Below, piece by piece: positions 16,757 through 24,157 of a stretch of DNA of 64,000 bases. A program made the position numbers and the translations under genes. How positions within the stretch are numbered: position 1 is the stretch's first letter; every line of letters begins with the position of its first letter. Source of the DNA: Streptomyces mirabilis (GTDB lineage Bacteria; Actinomycetota; Actinomycetes; Streptomycetales; Streptomycetaceae); contig NZ_JBCJKP010000001.1 in NCBI RefSeq assembly GCF_039503195.1, forward strand, positions 3,472,001-3,536,000, written 5' to 3'. A model generated the notes under the pieces. The model had not been told where the DNA came from, did not search any database, and was given only the letters and a program-made list of their open reading frames with translations.

Positions 16757-17326
16757 TTACGTGTTCGGTGGCGTGGGCATCTGCTTGAAGGTGCACGGCA
16801 CCGTGAGCGGCAGCGTTGAGGTGCACACCCCCTGCCACACCTCTCCTGTTGAAGTCAGCTCGGTGACCAGGAGGCCACCATCGAATGCCGCCAAGGTGGC
16901 GTCGAATACGTTGGTCGGGCCTCCCACCAGCTGCCAGAAGACGTTGCTTCCGTTAGCAACGGGGGTCGGCGGATTCGGACCAGCCTCGTTGACGGACAGG
17001 ACCCGCACCTGCCCGCTACAAACCACCGAGACGTACTTGGTCATCCCTTGAACTGCCGAGTCGATGTCGTTGCAGCCCGTCGGCGGCGGGGGCGGGGTCG
17101 GCTTCGGCGGCCGCGGCCCCCTACACTTGTCCAGCGCTCCCATGCCAGGTTTCTCGCACCTACCGTCGGCGGCCGCGTGGCCAGTCACGGTGTGCGCGAT
17201 GGCCGCGGCGGGGGTGACCAGTCCGATCGCCACCAGCAGCGCGGTGGTGGCGAGCCCGCCGATCTTCCTGCGCTTGCCTCGCAGTAGGGGTCCGGACGGC
17301 GTAGGTGTCCTGTGGTCAGGACTCAT
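16757..17326 (-). CDS. Small secreted protein, unknown function
   Basis: A 189-residue protein with a basic N-terminus (GKRRKIGG) and a hydrophobic signal ending near AAAIA. It then has a Pro-rich linker PRPPKPTPPPPPTG at about 71-84 and a Cys-containing beta-rich domain with four cysteines. No known domain. Start fixed by AAGGAG 6 nt before the ATG. It lies between att-like sites A and B, so it is probably cargo of a decayed element. Possibly an extracellular binding protein; the function is not known. Confidence 0.65.
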   Translation of the reverse strand: MSPDHRTPTPSGPLLRGKRRKIGGLATTALLVAIGLVTPAAAIAHTVTGHAAADGRCEKPGMGALDKCRGPRPPKPTPPPPPTGCNDIDSAVQGMTKYVSVVCSGQVRVLSVNEAGPNPPTPVANGSNVFWQLVGGPTNVFDATLAAFDGGLLVTELTSTGEVWQGVCTSTLPLTVPCTFKQMPTPPNT

Positions 17327-17529
17327 GTGTGCTCCTTGTTCAAGCGTTTCGGATGTCTCCTACATCCGATGCGAGCTTGAACCGCGCACACTGGAGCACT
17401 TGGCACGTTCGGGGGTAACACGCCTATATATCAACAAGTCGGACTAGTGATCTACGGCCTCAGTGTTCACGCGCGGAGTACCGGCGTCTTCTCGCTTGGG
17501 CCACCCCCCTCCCCGGCCCCCATCCCGTC

Positions 17530-17645
17530 CGCGCCAGATCGCCGTCACGGTGAACGTCTACGCCTACGTGGTCCAGGACACGCAGCACGAGGCGGTCAGC
17601 CACATGGACCGACTGCTCACGAGACGCCTCCAGCGCGAGCGGTCC
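17530..17645 (+). pseudogene. Tyrosine recombinase (phage/ICE integrase) C-terminal remnant
   Basis: The frame reads IAVTVNVYAYVVQDTQHEAVSHMDRLL, the C-terminal end of actinobacterial tyrosine integrases: a VTxNxYAxV segment carrying the nucleophilic Tyr (codon at 17559), then QREAVxxMDRLL. All upstream catalytic parts (the Arg and H-x-x-R boxes) are absent. It ends about 60 bp before att-like site B, the usual place of int beside attP. After the match, the frame runs through the terminator and tRNA fragment. Confidence 0.65.
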
Positions 17646-17672
17646 CGGCGCTGCTGTCAGATCCGGATGTCA

Positions 17673-17704
17673 AAGACCCCCAGCCATGATCGGCTGGGGG
17701 TCTT
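17673..17704 (-). terminator. Hairpin beside att-like site B
   Basis: A 13-bp perfect stem (AAGACCCCCAGCC / GGCTGGGGGTCTT) with loop ATGATC. It sits 4 nt beyond the tRNA-fragment CCA end at 17709, the place of a tRNA terminator. It differs in sequence from the hairpins at sites A and C. Confidence 0.7.
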
Positions 17705-17707
17705 CTA

Positions 17708-17753
17708 CTGGTGGGCGCGGACGGCTTCGAACCGCCGACATCCGCCTTGTAAG
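17708..17753. repeat. Third copy of the tRNA-Val 3' end (att-like site B)
   Basis: Forty-six bases match 19495-19540 with one mismatch. They cover tRNA-Val from the anticodon loop to the encoded CCA. The upstream half of the tRNA is missing and the flank to the left is a different terminator. This is the usual core of tRNA-targeting integrase sites, and an integrase remnant abuts it. Confidence 0.75.
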
Positions 17754-17787
17754 TGAGTACGGGGGGATCCGCCATGCCCAGCAGACG

Positions 17788-18495
17788 TCAGCCTCGGAAG
17801 GTCCTACGGCGTCGCAGCACCAGGCAACCGCCCGCGGTCACCAGCGCCGCCGCGGCGCCCGACAGCAGGCCCACCGGGGCGCTGCTACCGGTCTCGGCCA
17901 GGCCACCGCCGCCCTGCGCGGACGGGGAGGCGGCCGCGGACGGGGCTGCCCCGCCCTCGCTTGAGGAGACACTCGGCGCGGCGGTGGCACCCGGCGAACC
18001 TGAAGGCGAGGACGACGCCGGTGAAGAGGGCGACGCTGAGCCGGACGGCGTCGTACCGCCACCACCGCCCCCAGAGCCCTTGCAGTCTGTCCAGAACACC
18101 TTGTGCTTGGCGGCTCCCTTCTCGCCGTCGAAGTTCCAGAACAGCTTGTAGTGCCCGTCAGGCAGCGACAGGTCTGCCGTACGGCCGTGACCCTCGGCAT
18201 CCAGGGTGATCGCCCCGGACTTCACGGTCTCGCCTTTGGCTGCGGCTGTCGGAGCCCAGGCCTCGATGTGCCAGTCGACCTGCTGTATCGCGTCGAAACC
18301 GAAGGCGTCGAGGTAGAACGTGCAGACATGCGGCTCGTTGCGGCGCAACTCCTCGCCTGTCCTGGCGTCGTGGATCTTCACTGTCCCGTTGTCACCGGGA
18401 GGGGTGGCGTGCGCGGTCGGTCCGAGGAGCAGCAGGGATGAAACACCGGCGGTCAGCGCGCCGGCGCGTATGAGAGTACGCATGGGCAGGTCCAT
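17788..18495 (-). CDS. Secreted LAxTG cell-wall-anchored (sortase substrate) protein
   Basis: A 235-residue protein with a signal peptide ending at AHA, a compact domain (APPGDNG-like start, CTFYLDAFGF, HIEAW, LPDGHYKLFWNFDGEKG, FWTDC) and a Ser/Pro/Gly-rich stalk. It ends in LAETG, a hydrophobic helix and RRRR. LAxTG is the class E sortase recognition sequence used by streptomycetes. It should end up linked to peptidoglycan. ATG 18483 (MRTLIRAG) is an alternative start. It sits between att-like sites B and C but resembles a widespread streptomycete family, so it may not be recent cargo. Confidence 0.8.
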   Translation of the reverse strand: MDLPMRTLIRAGALTAGVSSLLLLGPTAHATPPGDNGTVKIHDARTGEELRRNEPHVCTFYLDAFGFDAIQQVDWHIEAWAPTAAAKGETVKSGAITLDAEGHGRTADLSLPDGHYKLFWNFDGEKGAAKHKVFWTDCKGSGGGGGGTTPSGSASPSSPASSSPSGSPGATAAPSVSSSEGGAAPSAAASPSAQGGGGLAETGSSAPVGLLSGAAAALVTAGGCLVLRRRRTFRG

Positions 18496-19168
18496 CTTCG
18501 AGATTCAAACGGGAAGATGTGGAGGGGGCGCCTCAGCGTCCAGCCCGACCTGAGGACAGATCAAGCACGAACAGGCAACGAAAAGAACGCCGCAGAGAGG
18601 CGCGGCCGTCCTCCACTGGTAGTACCGAACCGCCCCCGGCCATCAGGGCCGGGGGCGGACGGCTTCGCGGGCACACGACCCAGCGCGAGGCTGTGGCGTG
18701 AGACGCCGGTTTGGGTGTGGGACAGCCAGGCCCCGGGCTAGTGACGTGCGAGCCCGGAGAACTCTGCCGAGGCCCCGGCCCAGCCGCACACGAATGGGCG
18801 GCCCGATCGTTGCGGAAACAGGGGGCTTCCGTTTCGATTGGCGGAGGCGTAGGTTCCGGTTACCCCGCGGCGGCGTCTTTCGAGACGTTGGCCCGCCAGT
18901 TCCGGGATGGCGGGCCGCGCGGGGGCCAACTGCCCTGTCGTAGCCGCGCCTTGGCAGACGCGGCGAGTGCTCCCGACAGGATTCAACCTGCGCACACGGC
19001 TCCGGAGAGCACGCCTCGCACATCGCCGTTGGGCCTTCTGAGCTGCAAGAACGTCGCTGCTGCCGCTCGTGGACGCGTACTCGCTCGGGGAGGCTCCGCC
19101 GAGCACTATCGGCTCGGTACGTGGCCAGTATGCTTCGTTCGACCCTCAACTTTGAGCCCGTGGCTCGA
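18496..19168. other. Gene-poor stretch within the tRNA-associated region
   Basis: I see no credible gene. The hairpin at 18630-18658 (CCGCCCCCGGCC / GGCCGGGGGCGG) is the main structured element. Open frames here have erratic composition and no protein-like continuity, as expected for decayed mobile DNA. Confidence 0.5.
18630..18658. terminator. GC-rich hairpin
   Basis: A 12-bp perfect stem with a 5-nt loop. No gene ends close to it, so its source transcript is unclear; it may be a leftover of a lost gene. Confidence 0.5.
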
Positions 19169-19300
19169 ACAGCGCTCTACCTGCAGCAGCCCCTTCGGAC
19201 GCTCGCGGAGGAGGTCCAAACCCCCAACGAGGAGGTCGCCGAGGTCGACGGGCTCATCGAGGCCAGATCCCGAGCCCCCGAGATGGCCGAGTTCGCTGGT
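19169..19300 (+). mobile_element. IS110-family transposase remnant
   Basis: One frame reads ALYLQQPLRTLAEEV followed by NEEVAEVDGLIEARSRAPEMAE. This resembles the middle linker region of IS110-type transposases (LRxLAxE... EEVAEVDxLIEARFRE). Neither the DEDD N-domain nor the C-terminal domain is present, and the match stops abruptly. Recognition is from memory of the family, so it is tentative. Confidence 0.45.
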
Positions 19301-19405
19301 CTGTCAGCACCTCGTCAACGAGCGCGACCACCAGATCGCCGACTACGTGGACGGTCAGATCAGGAAGGTGCAGCGGCCTCCGCGCGGCCCATCTGGCACG
19401 TAAGT

Positions 19406-19533
19406 GGCACGGCGCCGAGAAGTCGCCGAGAAAGACCAAGGCCCAGATCTCCGGGTGGTCACCCGCTGATCTGGGCCTTTCTCGTGTCCTGAGACTGGTG
19501 GGCGCGGACGGTTTCGAACCGCCGACATCCGCC
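19406..19533. repeat. 128-bp direct repeat, inner copy (att-like site C)
   Basis: Partner of 16418-16545 with three mismatches, all in the loop region of the terminator hairpin. This copy is continuous with the intact tRNA-Val, so it is the tRNA-proximal junction of the putative integrated region. Confidence 0.8.
19438..19479 (-). terminator. tRNA-Val terminator hairpin
   Basis: A 12-bp stem (AAGGCCCAGATC / GATCTGGGCCTT) with an inner 5-bp stem GGGTG/CACCC. It lies 16 nt downstream of the tRNA CCA on the minus strand. Confidence 0.7.
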
Positions 19534-19570
19534 TTGTAAGGGCGGCGCTCTACCGCTGAGCTACGCGCCC
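19499..19570 (-). tRNA. tRNA-Val (anticodon TAC)
   Basis: The 72-nt minus-strand sequence folds into a full cloverleaf: acceptor GGGCGCG/CGCGCCC, D-stem GCTC/GAGC, anticodon stem CCGCC/GGCGG with loop CTTACAA, variable ATGTC, and T-stem GGCGG/CCGTC with loop TTCGAAA. The anticodon TAC reads GUA valine codons. The CCA end is encoded (19498-19496). Its 3' half recurs at 16.5 kb and 17.7 kb, marking it as an integration target. Confidence 0.93.
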
Positions 19571-19749
19571 AGGACGAGTCGACAGCCTACATTGCCCGGG
19601 GGGATGCCCCGCAAACCCGTATCCGGGGGTTAACCCCACCTCCGGTCCGGGAGCAGCCCGGATCCCCCGGCGGACCCCGGAACCGTACGGTCGGAAGGCG
19701 TCGAAGGGCATCGGAGCACGTCGGCGTTTCATTCCAGGGGGAGATCTTC

Positions 19750-20532
19750 ATGGTTCGGACTCGGACACAGACGGCTGCGCGGACCGCGGCCGTCGCCGGT
19801 GCCGTCGGCGCTCTCGTCGCGACCGCCACAGGTTGCGGGGCGAGTGCCGGAGACGACAGGCATCCGGATCATCGGGCGTTCGCGCTGCACGGTCGTACGC
19901 TCACCGTGGACTCGGACGACTCCGCGCTTGAGCTCGTGGTCGCCGAGTCGGCCGCGACGGACAAGGTCGAGGTCACCCGGTGGTTCCAGGGGCACATCGT
20001 CGTCGGTGGGGATCCGCGCGTGACCTGGACGATGAAGGACGACCGGCTGACGCTGCGGATGAAGTGTTCCGGCGTGGTCGCCGACTGCAGCGCCAAGCAC
20101 CGGATCGTCGTGCCGCGCGGTGTCGCGGTGAAGGTCGTGGACGGGGACGGGAGCGTACGGGCGGAGGGGTTCAAGGAGACGCTCGGGATCCGTACGTCGG
20201 ACGGGAGCGTCCGCGTGACGAACTCCTCCGGCGCGCTGGACCTGCGTACCGCCGACGGCTCGATCCACGCCCTCGGAATCGACTCGCGTCACGTGCGCGC
20301 CCAGACCTCTGACGGGTCCGTACAACTCGAACTCGGCGTCGTACCCGACCTGGTCGAGGCCCGCAGCCAGGACGGTTCGCTCACCATCGGGCTGCCCCAC
20401 GACACGTACCGGGTGACAGCCGAGAGCGGGGACGGATCCGTGCGGGTGTCCGTGCCCCGGGACCCGGCCAGTTCGCACGTCGTGTCCGCCCACGCGAGCG
20501 ACGGAAGCATCACCGTACGAACCGCGAACTAA
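19750..20532 (+). CDS. DUF4097 beta-repeat lipoprotein
   Basis: A 260-residue protein with a lipoprotein signal ending ATATGC (lipid-attachment Cys29). It then has a right-handed beta-repeat domain in which D-G-S-(V/I/L) recurs about every 19-22 residues (DGSVRAEG, DGSVRVTN, DGSIHALG, DGSVQLEL, DGSLTIGL, DGSVRVSV, DGSITVRT), typical of DUF4097. Likely anchored to the outer face of the membrane; function unknown. GGGGGAGAT precedes the ATG. Confidence 0.85.
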   Translation: MVRTRTQTAARTAAVAGAVGALVATATGCGASAGDDRHPDHRAFALHGRTLTVDSDDSALELVVAESAATDKVEVTRWFQGHIVVGGDPRVTWTMKDDRLTLRMKCSGVVADCSAKHRIVVPRGVAVKVVDGDGSVRAEGFKETLGIRTSDGSVRVTNSSGALDLRTADGSIHALGIDSRHVRAQTSDGSVQLELGVVPDLVEARSQDGSLTIGLPHDTYRVTAESGDGSVRVSVPRDPASSHVVSAHASDGSITVRTAN

Positions 20533-20604
20533 CCGGCCCGTGTGTTCGTCCTTAACCGGTGGGAGAATGACCGGGCAAGGCGGATGACAGCACGGGAGAG
20601 GGAT

Positions 20605-21993
20605 GTGACGGCGACACCTTCAGAGCCGTACACGCCGTCTGCGCCACGCGCGCAGTCGGTACGCCGTCAGCTCCATCGATACCGTGACGTGCTGACCCTC
20701 GTCACCCTCCCGCTCCTCGCCGCCCTCGTGCTGCCCGCGGCCTTCGCCGGTGGCGGCACCCGGCGCTGGTTCGGCGGGCGCGCCGAGAGTCAGCGGGCCG
20801 AGGCGCAGGCCGCGAAGGACGCCGCCGCGGCGGCGTTCTACGAGCTGGACACCGCCCAGCGCGATCTGCGGATCTCGATCGAGACCATCATCGCCGTCGA
20901 CGACTCCCCCGCGGCCCGCCGCGCCGTCTCCGACTTCGAGGCGCTGGGCCGGCGCATCGACGAGGCCAGTGGACAGTACATCGAGGCCGTCGACGCCCAC
21001 GACCTCGACCGGGACGAGCTGGAGGCGTCGGTCGCCACCCGCGCCCGCGCCGAACTCACCGCCGCCAAGGACCAGCTGGGGCGGGTCAAGCAGGACCTGG
21101 ACCGGTTCACCCAGGGACTCGCGCCGCTGCTCGGCAAGGCCGAGACGCAGCTCGCCCGGCTCGCGCCCGCCGTCGAGCGCGCCCGTCAGGCCCTCCTCGC
21201 CGCCTCGAACGCCCTCGACAGCGTCCGCAAGACAGGGCTCAGAGCGGATGATCTGGCCGGCCGGCTCGCCGCGCTCGGGCCCGAGCTGACCAAGCTCAAC
21301 CAAGGGGCCGGACAGCACGGCGTAGCGGAGACGCTGGAGCGCGCCGAGCGGGTCTCCCGGGAGGCCGGGGCGGTGCGCGCGGAGGCCGAGCGGCTGCCGG
21401 AGCGGGCCGCGGAGATCGATCACCGGCTGGTGTCGCTGCGCACCCGCGCCCAGGCACTGACCACCCGCGCCGGGCAGGTGGAGCCGGTGCTGAGCGAGCT
21501 GCGGCGCCGGTTCTCGGCCGCGTGCTGGCAGGACCTGCAGCACGTACCGGAGCAGGCCACCGAGAACGTACGGCAGGCCGAGCTGAAGCTGAAGGAGGCG
21601 CAGGCCGCGCGCGACGCGCAGCGCTGGCCGGACGCCACCTCGCTGCTGTCCACGGTGCGCGCGCTGCTGAACGGTACCGACGAGGCCGTGTCGGCGGCCA
21701 GCGACCGGCTGCGACGGCTGAACGCCGTGTCCAAGGACCCCCAGCAGGAGATCGACCGCACCCGCTTCGCCATCCGGGACGCCCAGCGCCTGGCCATGGC
21801 GGGCCGCAACACCCCGGATCCGCGGCACGCCCGCCCGCTCGACGACTCCGTCACCCGGCTGGAGCGTGCCATCGCCGCGCTGGAGGGGCGCCACCCCGAC
21901 TACTGGCACTTCCTGACCGAGACGGAGGCGGTACGGGCGACGGCCGCCCGGGTGGTCTCCCAGATCCGCGAGGAGCGCGGCGGCCCGGTCTGA
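20605..21993 (+). CDS. Membrane-anchored coiled-coil protein, unknown function
   Basis: The 462-residue protein has one transmembrane helix near the N-terminus (LTLVTLPLLAALVLPAAFAG). A long Ala/Arg/Glu/Leu-rich, mostly helical part rich in coiled coil follows to the end. It has no catalytic motif. The GTG at 20605 lies just after GGGAGAGGG; longer versions would lack a ribosome site. It follows the DUF4097 lipoprotein by 72 bp and may share its transcript. Possibly structural at the membrane. Confidence 0.6.
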   Translation: MTATPSEPYTPSAPRAQSVRRQLHRYRDVLTLVTLPLLAALVLPAAFAGGGTRRWFGGRAESQRAEAQAAKDAAAAAFYELDTAQRDLRISIETIIAVDDSPAARRAVSDFEALGRRIDEASGQYIEAVDAHDLDRDELEASVATRARAELTAAKDQLGRVKQDLDRFTQGLAPLLGKAETQLARLAPAVERARQALLAASNALDSVRKTGLRADDLAGRLAALGPELTKLNQGAGQHGVAETLERAERVSREAGAVRAEAERLPERAAEIDHRLVSLRTRAQALTTRAGQVEPVLSELRRRFSAACWQDLQHVPEQATENVRQAELKLKEAQAARDAQRWPDATSLLSTVRALLNGTDEAVSAASDRLRRLNAVSKDPQQEIDRTRFAIRDAQRLAMAGRNTPDPRHARPLDDSVTRLERAIAALEGRHPDYWHFLTETEAVRATAARVVSQIREERGGPV

Positions 21994-22100
21994 GCTTCTC
22001 CGGTGCCGGCGATCCCGGTCCCCGGTGTTGGCGGTCCCCGGCCTGCGGGCGGATGCTGGGATGTACGTACGGCCTCCGCTAGCTGGAGAGGGAGGCGGAC

Positions 22101-22829
22101 ATGGCCACGCACGTACTTCGTCCCGGAACCCGACGACGCATCGCCTTCGACGACCATCTGCCGGTCGATCACCGGCTGAACACGTTCTATCGGATCGGCG
22201 CGGGCCTGATGGGCCTCTTCCTGCTCGCCTTCGGCATCCTGGGCCTGACCAACAAGGTCGGCTTCTTCACCACCCACGGGGACACGGTCATAGGGCTGAA
22301 CACCAACGGCTCGCTCAGCGTGCTGTCCATCTGCGTGGGGCTGCTGCTGTTCGTGGGCATGGTGATCGGCGGGAACTTCGCCTCGACGCTCAACATGGTC
22401 TTCGGCGTCCTGTTCATCCTCAACGGCTTCCTGAACCTGGCGCTGCTGGACGGCCGCTACAACTTCCTCGCCTTCCACATCCAGAACGTGCTGTTCAGCT
22501 TCGTGGTCGGCGTCCTGCTGATGTTCTTCGGGATGTACGGGAGGGTCGGCTCGGCCCTGCCGCACGACAACCCGTACTACAAAGCCCGCCACCCCGAGGA
22601 GGCCGAGCGGGCGGAGCGGATCCGGGCGCTGCGGGAGTCGGCCTCGGCAACGGCCCTGCAGCAGTCGCACAGAGCCGCGCCGACGCCCAAGGCCGTGGGC
22701 GGCACGGAAACCAAGGCAGCGGAATCCGCCGAGGTATCGGAATCCACCAAGGCGGCGGAATCCAAGGCGGCGGAGACCAAGGCATCGGAGACCGAGGCCG
22801 CCGAGCCGCCCAGGACCACGGACCCCTAG
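22101..22829 (+). CDS. DUF4383 membrane protein with a repetitive acidic-basic tail
   Basis: A 242-residue protein. A four-helix DUF4383 domain spans about residues 25-150, with NTFYRIGAGLMGLFLLAFG and GLNTNGSLSVLS. The tail from about 165 is disordered and ends in several copies of a (K/E)AxE(S/T) unit such as TKAAESKAAETKASETEAAE. Family function unknown. GAGAGGGAGGCGG precedes the ATG. Confidence 0.8.
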   Translation: MATHVLRPGTRRRIAFDDHLPVDHRLNTFYRIGAGLMGLFLLAFGILGLTNKVGFFTTHGDTVIGLNTNGSLSVLSICVGLLLFVGMVIGGNFASTLNMVFGVLFILNGFLNLALLDGRYNFLAFHIQNVLFSFVVGVLLMFFGMYGRVGSALPHDNPYYKARHPEEAERAERIRALRESASATALQQSHRAAPTPKAVGGTETKAAESAEVSESTKAAESKAAETKASETEAAEPPRTTDP

Positions 22830-22853
22830 GTCACCTCAGGAGATCAGGTGACC
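22829..22853. terminator. Short convergent hairpin
   Basis: GGTCACCT pairs with AGGTGACC (8 bp) between the convergent DUF4383 and amidase genes, within a small field of CAGGTGA repeats. Confidence 0.45.
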
Positions 22854-22859
22854 AGGTGA

Positions 22860-24002
22860 TCAGGTGCGGTACGCGTAGTACGCCGAGGTCGGGTACGACG
22901 CGATGATGCTCGACAGCGACCGGCGGTAGGTGTCGGCGTCGTGGTACGTCAGGTACGGCATGCCGCTGGAGCTGCGGTAGGACGTGATCATGGTGTGGTC
23001 CTTGGCCCCGTCCCTGTCGAAGTCCATCTGCATGACGTCACCGACGTCCATCTGGTAGACGTTCGCCAGCGGCGTGGTGCGCTGGGCGGTCTGGGTGAAC
23101 CAGGACCACTCGTTCACGCCCGCCCAGGAGTCGGACTGGCCGTTGGCGACGTAGTACCAGGTGTCGTACTCCTCCGGAGTCACGGTGCTGATCGGCTGCC
23201 AGCCGCCCGCCAGCAGACTCTGGCTCACGAAGTTGGTGCAGTCGCCGCCGACCCCGTTGAACTTCCGGTAGGCCGCGTTGTAGTTCTTCCAGTACTTCTC
23301 GGCGTAGGTCGCCATCGCCGCGTAGTCGTACGCGCCTCCGGTGAGCTTCTTGGGGTTGGCGGGCGCGGGATACGTGGTCGCTGCCGGGGGGGCGTCGACA
23401 ACGGCCATCGGGGTCCTGCGCGCGGGGGCGGCGGTGACGGGTTCGTTGACCTGGTGGGCGCCCTTGTCGGTCGTACGCAGGCCCGAGAGCTTCCAGGTGC
23501 CGTCCGGCTGGGCGGCGAAGGTCAGCACGTGGTGCGCGTCGAAGCCCGTGGTGTCGGGTTCGTCGCCGCGGATCTTCTTGTACGTGAGGACGGTGGTCTC
23601 GGTGACCCAGGCGGTGGCCACCTTGCCCCACCTGCGCGTCCTGTCGACGGTGACCTTGGTGTCGCCGGCGGTGTAGGCCTCACCCAGCGCCGCGAGGCGG
23701 GAGCGGGTGCCGCGCAGGGAGGTCACCGCGGTGTCCTCCGTCTTCGTCAGCGCGGCGGTCAGCCTGACGCCTCCCGTCGACTTCGACGCGAGGGCCGTGC
23801 GGGGTGCCGCCTGGCTCTTGTCGAGGAGGGCCGCCGTGCGGTCGGTGAGCACGGCGTCCGCCATCCGGCCGAACGCGTCGGCCGTCGCCCGGTTCACGGC
23901 GCCGGAAGCGGTCGCCGCGTGGGCGGAGGAAAGGGGCAGCAGGACTGCGGAGACGGCTATCGCCGTCAGGGTCGAGCATCGGCTCAACATCTTCGATCTC
24001 AC
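22860..24002 (-). CDS. Secreted amidase_6-domain protein
   Basis: A 380-residue protein with signal peptide to AHA, an N-terminal part of mixed structure, and a C-terminal domain containing GGDCTNFVSQSLLAGGW (Cys255) and KDHTMIT (His). These are the Cys and His of the amidase_6 / papain-like putative peptidoglycan hydrolases. It likely acts on wall peptides outside the cell, though activity is unproven. The GTG at 24002 has AAGGAG 7 nt upstream. It is next to another secreted wall-type protein and a PBP on the same strand. Confidence 0.8.
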   Translation of the reverse strand: MRSKMLSRCSTLTAIAVSAVLLPLSSAHAATASGAVNRATADAFGRMADAVLTDRTAALLDKSQAAPRTALASKSTGGVRLTAALTKTEDTAVTSLRGTRSRLAALGEAYTAGDTKVTVDRTRRWGKVATAWVTETTVLTYKKIRGDEPDTTGFDAHHVLTFAAQPDGTWKLSGLRTTDKGAHQVNEPVTAAPARRTPMAVVDAPPAATTYPAPANPKKLTGGAYDYAAMATYAEKYWKNYNAAYRKFNGVGGDCTNFVSQSLLAGGWQPISTVTPEEYDTWYYVANGQSDSWAGVNEWSWFTQTAQRTTPLANVYQMDVGDVMQMDFDRDGAKDHTMITSYRSSSGMPYLTYHDADTYRRSLSSIIASYPTSAYYAYRT

Positions 24003-24157
24003 TGATGATCTCCTTACACCCGATCAGATGCCGGGGAGGGAATCTTTACACGTCCTCCTCAACTGTGGTGAACCCGGGGAGATTTCATGCACGTCCAGGT
24101 CAACTCCCTTGAGAAAACGGTACGTTGACGCACCGAAAGTCGGGGTGCCGTTCACGG

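Noticed and set aside
18711..19403. A 230-codon frame in the tRNA region as a gene
   Set aside because: It has irregular composition, no ribosome site and no domain, and it runs across the IS110-like remnant in a different frame.
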